Positions 12,537-22,580 of a stretch of 64,000 nt of DNA are shown here, piece by piece (position 1 is the stretch's first letter; each line of letters begins with the position of its first letter). The notes beneath the pieces were generated by a model. That model saw nothing but the letters and a program-made list of their open reading frames with translations. It did no database searches and was not told the DNA's origin. Source of the stretch: Nymphaea colorata (Eukaryota; Streptophyta; Magnoliopsida; Nymphaeales; Nymphaeaceae). Location of the stretch: NCBI RefSeq assembly GCF_008831285.2, contig NC_045143.1, positions 8,379,503-8,443,502 on the forward strand, in the 5' to 3' direction. The position numbers and the translations under genes are program-made.

Positions 12537-12908
12537 TAGACTGTCATTGGATGGGTTTCAAATCAGATCATATATCTGATTTGAATACAAATGAAGAAAA
12601 GTCATATCTGAATCCGAAACCAAAATTCAATTTCACAATCGGAATATGATTGTTTACATTCATATCTGAATTCGAATTTTAAACCGAATTCGGCCAATTT
12701 TCAAAGTGTAAAAACATTGGATATAAAATATTTATTGAAAAATAAATCTAATCCGAATTTGAATGTGATAGGATATTTATGTATATCCGAATTTGATCGA
12801 ACGTGATTTCGTAAATCCGAATCCGACACAATTTCTTAATCAGCTATTAAATTTTATTCCATATCTTATTTTTTGGGAATGGTTCGGTCACATCTCCGAT
12901 TCAAATAA
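12537..12908. mobile_element. Family A hAT-like MITE, copy 2 (degenerate)
   Basis: It begins TAGACTGTCATTGGAT and shares its order of motifs with the copy at 15838 in the same orientation: CATATCTGAAT near the left, then CCGAATCCGA, a TTAATC segment, and GGTTCGGTC...ATCTCCGATTCAAAT at the right. The terminal GACATCCCTA is missing, so the right end is truncated. No clear target duplication is visible. Confidence 0.6.
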
Positions 12909-14391
12909 GCTTTCACAGTCCTTGGGTCATTCCTCCCCCAAGAAAAGAAGTCCCAACTCCATGGATTGAGCTTTAGGTCTTGACGCAACTGTGAGTTTCT
13001 CTTTAACAAGTGACATTAAAGTCATGTTGTCTGTTTATCTTTGACATTTATGTAGGTTAAGATGAAAAACACGACACATCATTAAACATAAGAGAAATTA
13101 AAACACTAAGTGTAAACGTGGACGACTTTTTCTATATTAAAGAGTTACACGAGTCTACTTAAGGAGATAGCTTAACCAGAAATGACTTCATAAGAACATT
13201 TAGACGATAATAGCTGAATGAAGTGATATTTCAGAATGGCAAGTAAAATTGCATCGTTTGCATGAAGGGAGGATAAAGATGCACAACGTATTCCTCGTTT
13301 GGCACTGCTTGAATACAAAGCTCAGTAAAGGATTTTGATGGCAGAAATTGCATATGAAATTTAAAATATTGTTGTCAACCAATATAACAATATTCATAAC
13401 GATGATATTTCATGGTGAATTACTATAAATTATTTTGTTAGTCATTTAACATTGAACAATTTGGTTGCCAAAGATGTACTGATCATGGGTCATGTTATTA
13501 GTAACTTGACAAATGAGAAGAAAAAAAAGAAAAAATCTTTCCTACTTAATAAATCTTGTCAAATAAAGAACCTAGAAAAAGTATCGTAGATAGTCACATG
13601 CAAAGATCTAGTAGCTTAAATCAAAGTCTTAGTAGCTTAAGCCAAACCCCAGCATCAATGTTGTGGATGACTACTGTCATTACTAGCAAGTTACACGATA
13701 AAAGGATAGATGTATCAATATATTTTAGAAGTTAAAATAGAAGTTTAGTAATTAAGGATGTTCTCATAGTTGTGCACATTTTGACTTTAAAATAAGCTTA
13801 CATATCTCTTCGTTTTTCGTATGAGAAATAAGATTTGGAGAGGTTTCTCATAACATGCTTGTAAATGTGTTCCTGAGTGTGAGAAAAGTGTTTTGCTCTG
13901 TCATTAGGAGAGCGAATCGATCATTTTTTGTGCAAAGAAAGTGATTTCTCAAGTTAAAAATGTTTGAGAAAACACCTTGTACCCAATTTCACAAATACGG
14001 TATATTCATTGTGGCTGTGCGGTGGTTTTCACTCTTCTTCAAAATTTAAAAAGTTTTTCACATAAATGTGCTTGAAAATTTAATTAGTTAATATATTATT
14101 ATATAAATGGTGCAAGCTGTTTTATATTTTGGTCATGCCCAGTGCCTTCCACTTTGTTTAAAAAAAGGGCAAGTTTATGGACATGGCTCTCAAAGATGCA
14201 TGGACTCAGAGTCAAGTTTGGCCATCTAAAATTTGGGTTGTCAGTGGATTTTTGGAAACCAAGTTTTGACAAAACTTCATTCTTATAAAATGGCGTTCTG
14301 TCGTTCAAGCTACCTTAGCCTTGGAGATTTAACATTTCAATACCAATTACATGGGTTTCCTTTTGTTTGCTACACAAGGGGAAACCATATT
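12909..14391. other. AT-rich intergenic DNA
   Basis: No coding potential, RNA gene or clear element end was recognised. Confidence 0.4.
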
Positions 14392-14463
14392 TATGCTTCA
14401 GCTTGCGCATGAGGCTCGTTTAGCCTTATGTATGCTTCACCTTGCGCATGAGGCTCGTTTAGC
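14392..14463. repeat. 33-bp direct repeat, period 39
   Basis: Copies at 14392-14424 and 14431-14463 (both contain CTTGCGCATGAGGCTCGTTT) differ at one base and are separated by six bases. Confidence 0.85.
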
Positions 14464-14746
14464 GAATGAAACATTTTTGTAATTGTTTCATGAATCTGCG
14501 CTAAAGTTGACAGTAGATTTGTATAATAGCTTCTAGGAGGCTCCATGAATGTGCCCTGGTGCTCCATGAATCTGCTCTAGTGCTTCCCAAGCTTTGGGTT
14601 ATATTCATGAAACAGTTGTATATTATTTATTCTATTGGCCAAATGGGCCTTTAGGAACATTTGGTTATAGAAACACTAACGCAATGTTCCATGAATCCAT
14701 CTTAAAGATAAAATAGTGTTTTATGAACCCGTTTCAATCTTTCAAG

Positions 14747-14909
14747 CAGTGGCGGAGCCACATGGTGACTGGTGTGAGCATACTCTTAAAATTTCTTTAT
14801 TTTTAAATGGGCATCTTTAAACATTTATCCTTATATATAAATGGCCCACCAAATATGAATATTTTTAAAAGAATGCCTTTCCAGCCAATTTTTTTTGGCT
14901 CTGCCACTG
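14747..14909. mobile_element. Family B hAT MITE, intact 163-bp copy
   Basis: Terminal inverted repeats are CAGTGGCGGAGCCA (14747-14760) and TGGCTCTGCCACTG (14896-14909), 14 bp with one mismatch. The flanks are a perfect 8-bp target duplication, CTTTCAAG, at 14739-14746 and 14910-14917. Eight-bp duplications and CAGNGGCGGA-like ends are hAT hallmarks. The AT-rich interior is too short to code for a transposase. Confidence 0.92.
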
Positions 14910-14917
14910 CTTTCAAG

Positions 14918-15499
14918 CTCACCCCATTAGGGCCACATCTTTTAGGTTATGTTTTTGAGTTGTCTAGTGTTTCTTTTAATTGGCTGTGATTTTATCGGAT
15001 AGAGATATAGAGATAATTAGGTTCTCATATTCTGCAAAAGTCAAGAACTAATTCCTTTTGTATAAGCAATCCATATAGAAGGAATTTTTTCTGGCCTTCT
15101 GATTTTTCTGCCCAAGGAGTGACCTTTTTCTTTCCTTTTGTGCCCATTTGCAGCCAATGAAATCCAGCAGGCCAAAATAATGGAGCCATTCACTTCTATG
15201 CGTGAACGACACTGTAAGAGGCCTTTGATGTGCAATCTAACTCATCCCCGACCTCATGTTCATTCATGGATGGTTACTTGCATGTGCAAGTTGATCTTTT
15301 AGAGGAGGCGATTCTCTCTAGTTATAATCAATAGATAAGTCAGCAAAAGACAGAAATTGCAGGACCTCTTGTTCACTTGTTACATGTCGTCTACTTATGT
15401 TTGGGCGCCTTCTTGTCTCCAATTCGATCCATGGAATGATCTGTCTTGCTCTGCTCAGATCTTTCCAATATTAAAAAATAAAACATGGCATAAAGCTAC

Positions 15500-15505
<6 letters not shown>
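14918..15505. other. Intergenic DNA
   Basis: A minus-strand open frame of 64 codons at 15041-15235 has no family I can recognise. No RNA gene or element end is apparent. Confidence 0.35.

Positions 15506-15573
<68 letters not shown>
15506..15573. repeat. (AT)n microsatellite, about 68 bp
   Basis: Uninterrupted alternating AT. It generates spurious Tyr-Ile frames on both strands. Confidence 0.95.
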
Positions 15574-15583
<10 letters not shown>

Positions 15584-15837
15584 CAGAGACAGCACCAAAC
15601 CTCTACTTAGATCCTTCCGATGTGGAAAACAGAGGTCGAGCCTATTCTATAGAGCTACACTTAAAGTTCGAAGTGAGCTCGAGGTTTTACGAGTGAAGCG
15701 AGCTTGAGATGGCCCAATTTGAGCTCACCTCCGCCCATGTTGAGGCCTAAATTCAATCGACTGATCTCGAACATAAGTTGGCTCCGTATTTAAGGCACTA
15801 AGGTCCCGGTTCTTGTTTGGTGTCTTATGGTTGCAAC

Positions 15838-16205
15838 TAGGGATGTCAACTGATCAGATTAAAATCAGATATATCCTTAATCATATCTATTTTTTCAGAT
15901 ATTCATATATTCGGATTTAAATACGCATAAAGAAAAGTCATATACAAATCTGAATTTGAACATGATTTTGCCAATTTTCAAAATGTAATTGCATTAGATA
16001 CAAGATATTTGTCTAAAAATGAATTCGATTGGATATTTATATATATTCGAATTTGAATCTGGATTTGAATCCAATCGGATGCCATTTATTAAATCTGAAT
16101 CGGATTTGATTCCTTAATTGGATGTTATTTTTTTTTTATATATCTAATTTTTTCGGATCGGTTCGGTCGAACATCCGATTCAAATCAGATATATTGACAT
16201 CATTA
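15838..16205. mobile_element. Family A hAT-like MITE, copy 3 (368 bp)
   Basis: Left end TAGGGATGTCAA, right end TTGACATCATTA, giving terminal inverted repeats that match at 10 of 12 positions. The body is rich in GATTCGGAT and GATATATCC words. Flanking 8-mers GTTGCAAC and GTTCTAAT agree at five of eight positions, compatible with an old hAT duplication. There is no coding capacity. Confidence 0.8.
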
Positions 16206-17371
16206 GTTCTAATGTATAAAGTTGGCAATTTTTTGAGCAGCTCAGTTCTTTCCTTGGCGCAGACCGGCAACTTGGCAAACAAGGATGGACCCAAAAAAAT
16301 GTAATATGAAAAGGGCTGACATGTTCTTGGTATATCGATTTTTTTGCCATCAACGAAACTCTGCCTCTTGCTGTTTCATTCTTTCAGCTGATCGCCTGAA
16401 CTTGCAACAGCGTCTCCAACATCAAGCAAAATCAACTTAATCACCTCGAAAGGGGACTTTGTCTAAGAAAAAGCTTAAAGGAGGCTAAAGGAAAAGTTGC
16501 AATAAGTTGTGCCATGAAACTGAAAAATGAAAAGAAAGTTGAGGATATAGGGAAAAGGCCAAGGTGGCCTTGGGTGAGTAAGCTGAAAGAGCAGGAGGGC
16601 TCCTCCCTTTGAAATTTCTTTCTTTGTGTCCCTACCACAAGCGTGACAGACAGATGTATAGCAATGTTGGTCAAGTAGGTAGGCACGTAAAAGGCATGCG
16701 ATCGGTTTACTGTAAACTGTAAAATTTAATTTTTTCATTTTTACCTATCTAGGCGTTACTTTCTTATTGACTTATTGTGGAGGCATCAAATATATGTTAT
16801 TCTGTAGCCATTATTCATATGATACAGTAGCTATTGCTGTGAAGTAATACTTCGAACACAGCTTTAGAGTTTATAAGAAAGGGAAGAAGCTTCCGCCTTA
16901 ACGCTGAGATTATTCTCCTGCTTACTCAATGCAGGTGAGGGTAATCATTTTCATTAACTTGTGAGGGAAAGCTTTTTCCAACGTAAATACAGACAAAATA
17001 GTTTCTCTACCGGAAAGCGTCTGACTTCTTTCTTGTAAAGAAGCTTTTGGTGATATTAAACTTATGCTGGCCATGAAACTTTCTCAATCATAGGTTTAAA
17101 TAATTCATAGTTCATCATTTGTACAGATAGAAAATCTGATATAGTCAGTTAAAATTTTAGAAAATGAAGTTAAATAATTTTGTGAAACAATATTTACTGA
17201 GCCCAAGAGAGCACAGAAATTAGAAACCACAGAACATGTATCCCCTTCTAGCGTACGTGTCGAGAGCCTTCATTAGTTCCAAGCCAAAAATGTTACGTGG
17301 CGACCTTTCTGCCCTTTATCTCAGTCTTTCAGGAAGAAACAAGAATTGGAGACCAATTCTCTGTGGAAGCA
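16206..17371. other. Intergenic DNA and upstream region of the first LFS-like gene
   Basis: AT-rich sequence with no supported gene. The last 120 bp contain ACGT-core motifs listed separately. Confidence 0.4.
17255..17301 (+). promoter_or_regulatory. Two ACGT-core (ABRE-like) motifs
   Basis: ACGTGTC at 17255-17261 and ACGTGGC at 17295-17301 lie 117 and 77 bp before the ATG at 17372. ACGTGKC is the textbook ABA-response element bound by bZIP factors. The transcription start is unknown, so they may be in the promoter or the leader; function is inference. Confidence 0.4.
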
Positions 17372-17920
17372 ATGGCAGAAGAAGAGCAGCAGCAGGTGGA
17401 GGCGGCGAGGCACGAGGGAAAGGTGAGCGCCACCGTCCGGGGAGCGACGGCGGACCAAGTGTGGCCTCTCCTCGCCGACTTCTGCAACGTCCATCGCTGG
17501 ATTCCCGGCGTCAGTACATGCCGCCTGGAAGGTGGGGTCGCCGGAGAGCCGGGATGCGTCCGGTACTGCGTCGGCAAAGGCGAGCCCGCGGACGGAGGGG
17601 ACGTGCCGTGGGCGAGGGAGAAGCTGACGGTTATTGACCACGCTGGCCGGAAGCTGAGGTACGTGGTCTTCGAGAACAACATCGGGTGGAAGAACTACGA
17701 GGCGGCCCTGGAGGTCGTGGAGGGGGAGGAAGGTGGGGAGGGGTGCATCATCGAGTGGTGCTTCAGGATGGAGCCGGTTGCCGAAGGGAACGGGTGCGAA
17801 GTCGTACCCTTCGTGACGTCTGCTCTGGAAGGGATGGTCAAGACGATGGAGGAGTTTCTTGCCGCCGCCGCCGCCGCCGGCAGCGATGTCCAAGAGTTGG
17901 TGTGTACCGTGGTGGCCTAG
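17372..17920 (+). CDS. Lachrymatory factor synthase-like protein 1 (182 aa)
   Basis: This intronless gene encodes a Polyketide_cyc2/START-fold (Bet v 1 superfamily) protein of the plant lachrymatory-factor-synthase-like family. Diagnostic motifs are TADQVWPLLADFC (26-38), HRWIPG (41-46), GEPGCVRYC (58-66), WAREKL (80-85), ENNIGW (101-106) and IEWCFRMEP near 131-139. Arg64 and Glu83 are candidates for the Arg/Glu pair reported as essential in onion LFS, but that mapping needs an alignment. The frame is open further upstream only through a GTG at 17297; ATG 17372 gives MAEEEQQQ, matching both paralogues. An alanine run lies near 165-171. The gene is much more GC-rich than its flanks. Such proteins occur in plants that make no lachrymatory factor, so the substrate is unknown. 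Confidence 0.9.
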   Translation: MAEEEQQQVEAARHEGKVSATVRGATADQVWPLLADFCNVHRWIPGVSTCRLEGGVAGEPGCVRYCVGKGEPADGGDVPWAREKLTVIDHAGRKLRYVVFENNIGWKNYEAALEVVEGEEGGEGCIIEWCFRMEPVAEGNGCEVVPFVTSALEGMVKTMEEFLAAAAAAGSDVQELVCTVVA

Positions 17921-18027
17921 TGGTTGGTTGACTCTCTCTCATCTGTTTGTACCAAGCAGAAGCAAGCAGAGCTTACACGAAAGGAAGGAACGTTCAGGTT
18001 TTCAGTTTGCTCATTTCTGTGATTATG

Positions 18028-18033
18028 AATAAA
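18028..18033 (+). terminator. Poly(A) signal of LFS-like gene 1
   Basis: AATAAA 108 bp after the stop codon, a normal distance for a plant near-upstream element. Confidence 0.5.
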
Positions 18034-18389
18034 TTCACGGGACCCTTTTCATTTTCTATGCCGAACTCCTTGAGGGTTTGATTTTGTGGTTAAATCGTTG
18101 CTTCAGACTTGAAATTTTACTGGTTCAGCGCTAAATCTCTTTAGTTCCTAATGTTCTATTGGTTCGATTTCAATTTTTTGCCATGTCACAACCCAAGTAG
18201 TTCTGCCAAGTTTCGGTTTCATTACGTCAATCCTTTTGTTGATGAGAGCTATCTCAGGAGGTTATATCCTGCTTTTAAAAGCAGGAAGATCTTTATGTTG
18301 AGACTATTATTGGTGACTCGATTTCACAGTCTCTTTTGTTCTCTCTCCGTCGTCTCCTCTCACCCTTTCTTATCTAAGTCAACTGCCCT

Positions 18390-18690
18390 GCTCGAGCTCC
18401 GCTTTAACTCTACTAGAGCCCTGAGCCCTTTATAGCAAAGTCGAGTACACAAAATCGAGTTCAAACTCGACTCATTTAACACATTGAACTTGTTTAGCGT
18501 TAAATCATGTAACTTGTAAAAATTTGTTTTTATTTTAAAAGTTAAAACTAGTGATTTGGTGAGCTGGTTTTGACAATATCATGCAGAGTATCGGTTTATG
18601 AGTCGAGTCAAGTATAAATGAATGAAACAGCACAAAGCCAGTCCAAGTCGAACCCAATTTAACTCGGCTCGTTTGTGCAGCTGTAGTTTT
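18390..18690. mobile_element. Family C repeat (CTCGAG/CGAGTC-rich)
   Basis: Dense CTCGAGCTC, GTCGAGTA and AACTCGACTCATTTAAC words, ending in GTCGAACCCAATTTAACTCGGCTCG. The same order of motifs recurs at 21606-21800 and more weakly at 26244-26480, so this is a dispersed repeat, probably a degraded MITE. Exact ends were not determined. Confidence 0.5.
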
Positions 18691-19377
18691 GGGGGTGTTG
18701 GAATAAAGAGGAATATTTTGTGTTGGAAATTTTAATAGCAAACACAATTTTGCATAAATATGTTCCACAAGTGGGCATACGACAAAAATATGCCCAAATT
18801 TTCTCATATGCATGGCTACGCATCTTTTTTCACAAAAACTCGTTTTTTTTTTCTAATAGCAGCCGTTAGCGTAACTAACAGCCTCCTTTTGGGTTGGCAT
18901 TGCTCTTGGAAGAGTCGCTCAGCCCAAATCCAGAACTCATTAATACCACAAGGTCATGAATACAGACGTTAAGATATGATATATCCGATTATCGGTTTGG
19001 ATTTGAATGCATTTAGCTAAGTAAAGAAATCTAGAACAAATCACTAAGCAAATGTTTTCACTGGGAGAATGGCGCAGAATTCATCCACAATAAATGAAGT
19101 GGAAAAGCACAAAAGCAAGCTGAAAAGCATTTAATTGCCCAAAGAGGCAAAAGTAGAAAAAAAAAAACTTGCTTGTGGTTGAAAAATTTTCAATGAATTT
19201 TGGGGGTAAAAGGTGAACTAAACCCAGAACCATATCAAAGTTTTGTCTTCTTCCCTCTTCTAAATCCTTGATGTGCTCTCTGGATCTCAGGGCTAGTCCA
19301 GTACAAAAGAAAAAAACTCATATCCGAAACAGGAGGGTGCATGTTCAGGGCTTGAAACTACCAAAATGTTGCAATAA
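18691..19377. other. AT-rich intergenic DNA
   Basis: It contains a short family A-like scrap (ATATCCGATTATCGG) near 18978. No gene is supported. Confidence 0.35.
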
Positions 19378-19600
19378 CGGGCGTAGATAAGTCCAGGCTC
19401 CGTGAGGTATTTTCTTTAAAAGCTTAAATTAGTGGTTAAACTTGGTAGATCTGAGTCCAATTATATATGACAATCCTATAAAGCCAGACAATTGTCTCAT
19501 AGTCAATTGAAAATTTGGTAACTATATATTTAATTCTCCATAAAAAAGAATTTATGTCTTTAGCCTTTGCTCCAATATGATATAAATGAGATAACCCCTT
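19378..19600. repeat. Family E dispersed repeat, copy 1
   Basis: The order GGGCGTAGATAAG, GGCTCCGTGAGG, GTTAAACTTGGTAGATCTGAGT, AGTCAATTGAAAATTTGGTAACTATAT matches the copy at 57436-57645 in the same orientation, with substitutions and small indels. No terminal repeat or target duplication was established. Confidence 0.6.
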
Positions 19601-20538
19601 GGTAACAATTAAAGCGAGAGAGAAAGAGAGAGATGGATAAAAATGGGTCCACTTGACATCGTAATGTCACCTCTAATTTTAAGATCAACACTACTCTTCA
19701 ATGCCATCAGGATAGAACCCTTCAAAAAGCAAATTAAAAAGCAAATTAAAACATGGCTATAACATGCCACCCAACCGGACTGAATAAGAGAGAGAGAGAT
19801 TATTATGTATAGTAAAAACCTGCTGCTAAAAAAAATCTGGCCACAAGATAACTAACATGTGGCACCCCAGTGGTCCATCATACTCTGCTTTTTAAGCAAA
19901 CATTTTTAATGTTTAGCTATGGGAATATGTGACATATGGCATGCAGATTTGAATTCCCGTATATGTAATGCATATAAAAATGATTGAAAAAAAGGAAAGA
20001 GAAGTAAGTGAAAAAACCTAACTTAAAATAACAGCCATTAAAAATGATATGAAATTTCCTGCATGAATGTGTTCATGTTAAAAATAAAAAATAAAAAGAG
20101 CTTGACAAATTAATAAATTAATAATAGATAAAGGGCAGCAGAAAAGTGGCGTTCATATTTAGCAGATCCACTCAATTCTAGCCTTTTATTTAAGTGAACA
20201 AGAGGTTAGCAACCAATTGTTCGGGAAAAAAGTCCCGAAAGCTCTCCATTTGTCCTACCTCCAGGTTCATAGGTTACAACTCTTCAACTGAAAAATTACA
20301 TTATGTATAGTATCCACAAAAATCAAACTAAAGGAGACCCTTAGTTAAGCTATGCCCTTCAAGGCCAATTCTGGCCTCTTGTGGAAAAGAAATTTTTAAC
20401 CACAAGAAGTTACCATTCTCTCTCTAAATAATACATGGTTGTCGCTTTCCCAACTTTCATAATTCTCTGTCTCTGACAACTCCATTGATTTCTGTACGCT
20501 ACAAGTTAAAAGTGCTTCAATAAATTTTATACCCTCTT

Positions 20539-20541
<3 letters not shown>

Positions 20542-20581
<40 letters not shown>
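20542..20581. repeat. (AT)n microsatellite
   Basis: About 40 bp of alternating TA. Confidence 0.95.
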
Positions 20582-20584
<3 letters not shown>

Positions 20585-20948
20585 AAGCCAACATTTCTCA
20601 TGTTCGCCAAAATAAAGCTTCATGCCCTGAGGGATAGGTTGTTTGTGAAAGTCCGATATTAAGTTGGATTTTTGTGAGTGTTATTCTTTTGAACTGTAAA
20701 CAGTACATGCAAAGCACTCCAGTTGATGAGTATATCATACCACACTCACCTTGAAGACAGAGAAAAAAACAATGCTTCACAATTTGAAAAATTTTTATGT
20801 CACCTCGGTTGTTGTTTTTTTGTGATATCATAGTTCTGGACCTTGAATGCATGAAGAAAAAACAATACTCTACATTTTAAATTTTATGTGACCTATGTTT
20901 CTTTGATACCAGCTAGACTGTGACAGCCTACCTTTCACCATAGAATAT

Positions 20949-20996
20949 ATCATGTCAATTTTTACGAGCCTAGATCATGTCAATTTTTACGAGCCT
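20949..20996. repeat. 23-bp direct repeat, period 25
   Basis: The unit ATCATGTCAATTTTTACGAG followed by CCT occurs twice in succession, separated by two bases. Confidence 0.85.
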
Positions 20997-21605
20997 TGAG
21001 CGTGCAGTAACAATATGTTACTATAAACCCAAAAAAATTATTTAGATTCATTAGACACAGTTTAAAAAGAGTTTCGTGAATCTAACCCACTTTTGTGAGG
21101 TTCAAAAGAAAAGGGAGAATCCTGATGCACCGTTCCTCTAAGAAAAATTCGAATTGAAAAGGTCCAAATCCCCTCATATTTGCTTGATGGGCAATACTAA
21201 GTGATAAAATTAAGCTTGTGAATTTTATCTGGAAACACATTGGGGTTTAATAACAAGCATATGCTAAGGTTTTGATCTTTTCATGAGCGCTGTCTTCCTT
21301 TTTTTTATAGAGGGGTAGCTTTGGTATTTTTAGAAAATAAATATATGTTCTTTATGCTAGTTAATTTCTGCATTTGTATATAATTTGGAAGTCAATACAA
21401 TTTCTTATATATATATATATATATATAAAATCCATGCGTACAGTAGCTTAATTATATTTGGTCGAGAGTAGAAATTTATTATGAGTGAGACATTGTTCAC
21501 CCGTGATCTGCATCAGGCCATCAAACGGATGAATTGTGTTTCCTCGATGTGGAGGAAGGTGACCTTGTGATAACCATGCAAAACATTTTCTATATATTTT
21601 TTTTC

Positions 21606-21800
21606 ACGAACTCAATCGAGTGAATTTGCACGAGCCACACTCGCCATCTCAAACTCGACTCATTTACTTCAACTTGTTTACTTCTCAAGTCAAACTAGAT
21701 TCATTTATTAGAAGAGTCGAGCTCGAGTCAAGTTTAGTCGGGTGCGTTCAAGTTGAACCCGAATTGGCTCTACTCCTTAAACATCCCCACTTGAATGCGT
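21606..21800. mobile_element. Family C repeat, copy 2
   Basis: The order CACGAACTC, CTCAAACTCGACTCATTTAC, GTCGAGCTCGAGTCAAGTTTA and GTTGAACCCGAATTGGCTC parallels 18390-18690. Short open frames here are by-products of the repeat. Confidence 0.5.
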
Positions 21801-22580
21801 TTTTATACAAAGTTAATTGGATTATAACATTGTTGGAAATTTTCAAAATTAATACTTGAATATTGATGGTGATTATAAGTACGCCGACTGGACAGTGTCA
21901 AATACATATCCAAAATTGACACCTTCAATAATAAAAAATAACCTGTTGTCAATTGCACTCTAGGTTGTCATTAACTAATATTAAGTCAGGTTAATAAGAA
22001 AAATGAGGAGAGTATCCCTAATATAAATAAACTAAATGCTTATTCATTTGGATTAGGCTCTCTAACTATGCAACATAATGTTATTAATCATGTCTAATTA
22101 TATCTAAATTCGTTTGGTAAACTATGTTTTGTTAATGCTACATAGAAAGATGTGTAGAAAAACTTAAATATGTATATTTACCAAAATAGTTATACTTTTA
22201 TGTTTTTTTTTAAACGAGAAAATAGTGCATTTTAGCAAACTTAATAGTTGACCCTATAAAAATATGCTCTACCAAGGGGTAGTTATTAGTGTACTAATTG
22301 TTTTTTTGTTTATTGTTAAAAAGAAGAATATATACTCTCTAAGGGTTGAAGGTTGTCTGCATTTTTCCTGATCCCAATGTTTAAAGCTGCTTTGAAACGT
22401 AGGTAAGAACAGCCAGGGGCAAAGCCAGAAATTTTTCAGAGGGGAACCAAATTAAAGTTTCTAAATTTTGACACAGTTCAAAATATCATTTTTCAAAATT
22501 TTATGTAGGGCAAATAAATTTTTTTAAAATTTACATATAATTTTTTTTTTAAATTGAGGTGGAGCCAGGGCCCATGCCGT

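Larger units (their letters stand above)
19601..21605. other. Intergenic DNA with microsatellites
   Basis: It holds short GA-rich runs, (AT)n at 20542-20581 and 21406-21427, and a 25-bp-period direct repeat near 20949-20996. No gene is supported. Confidence 0.4.

Noticed and set aside
15041-15235. Minus-strand 64-codon frame suspected to be organellar
   Set aside because: I could not match it to any plastid or mitochondrial gene I know, so no claim is made.
17297-17371. Upstream extension of LFS-like gene 1
   Set aside because: The upstream start is GTG, not ATG, and the extra residues are absent from both paralogues.
17236-17893. Long frames on both strands across LFS-like gene 1, and similar ones at genes 2 and 3
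   Set aside because: GC-rich coding sequence leaves alternative frames open. Only the called frames encode the conserved family motifs.
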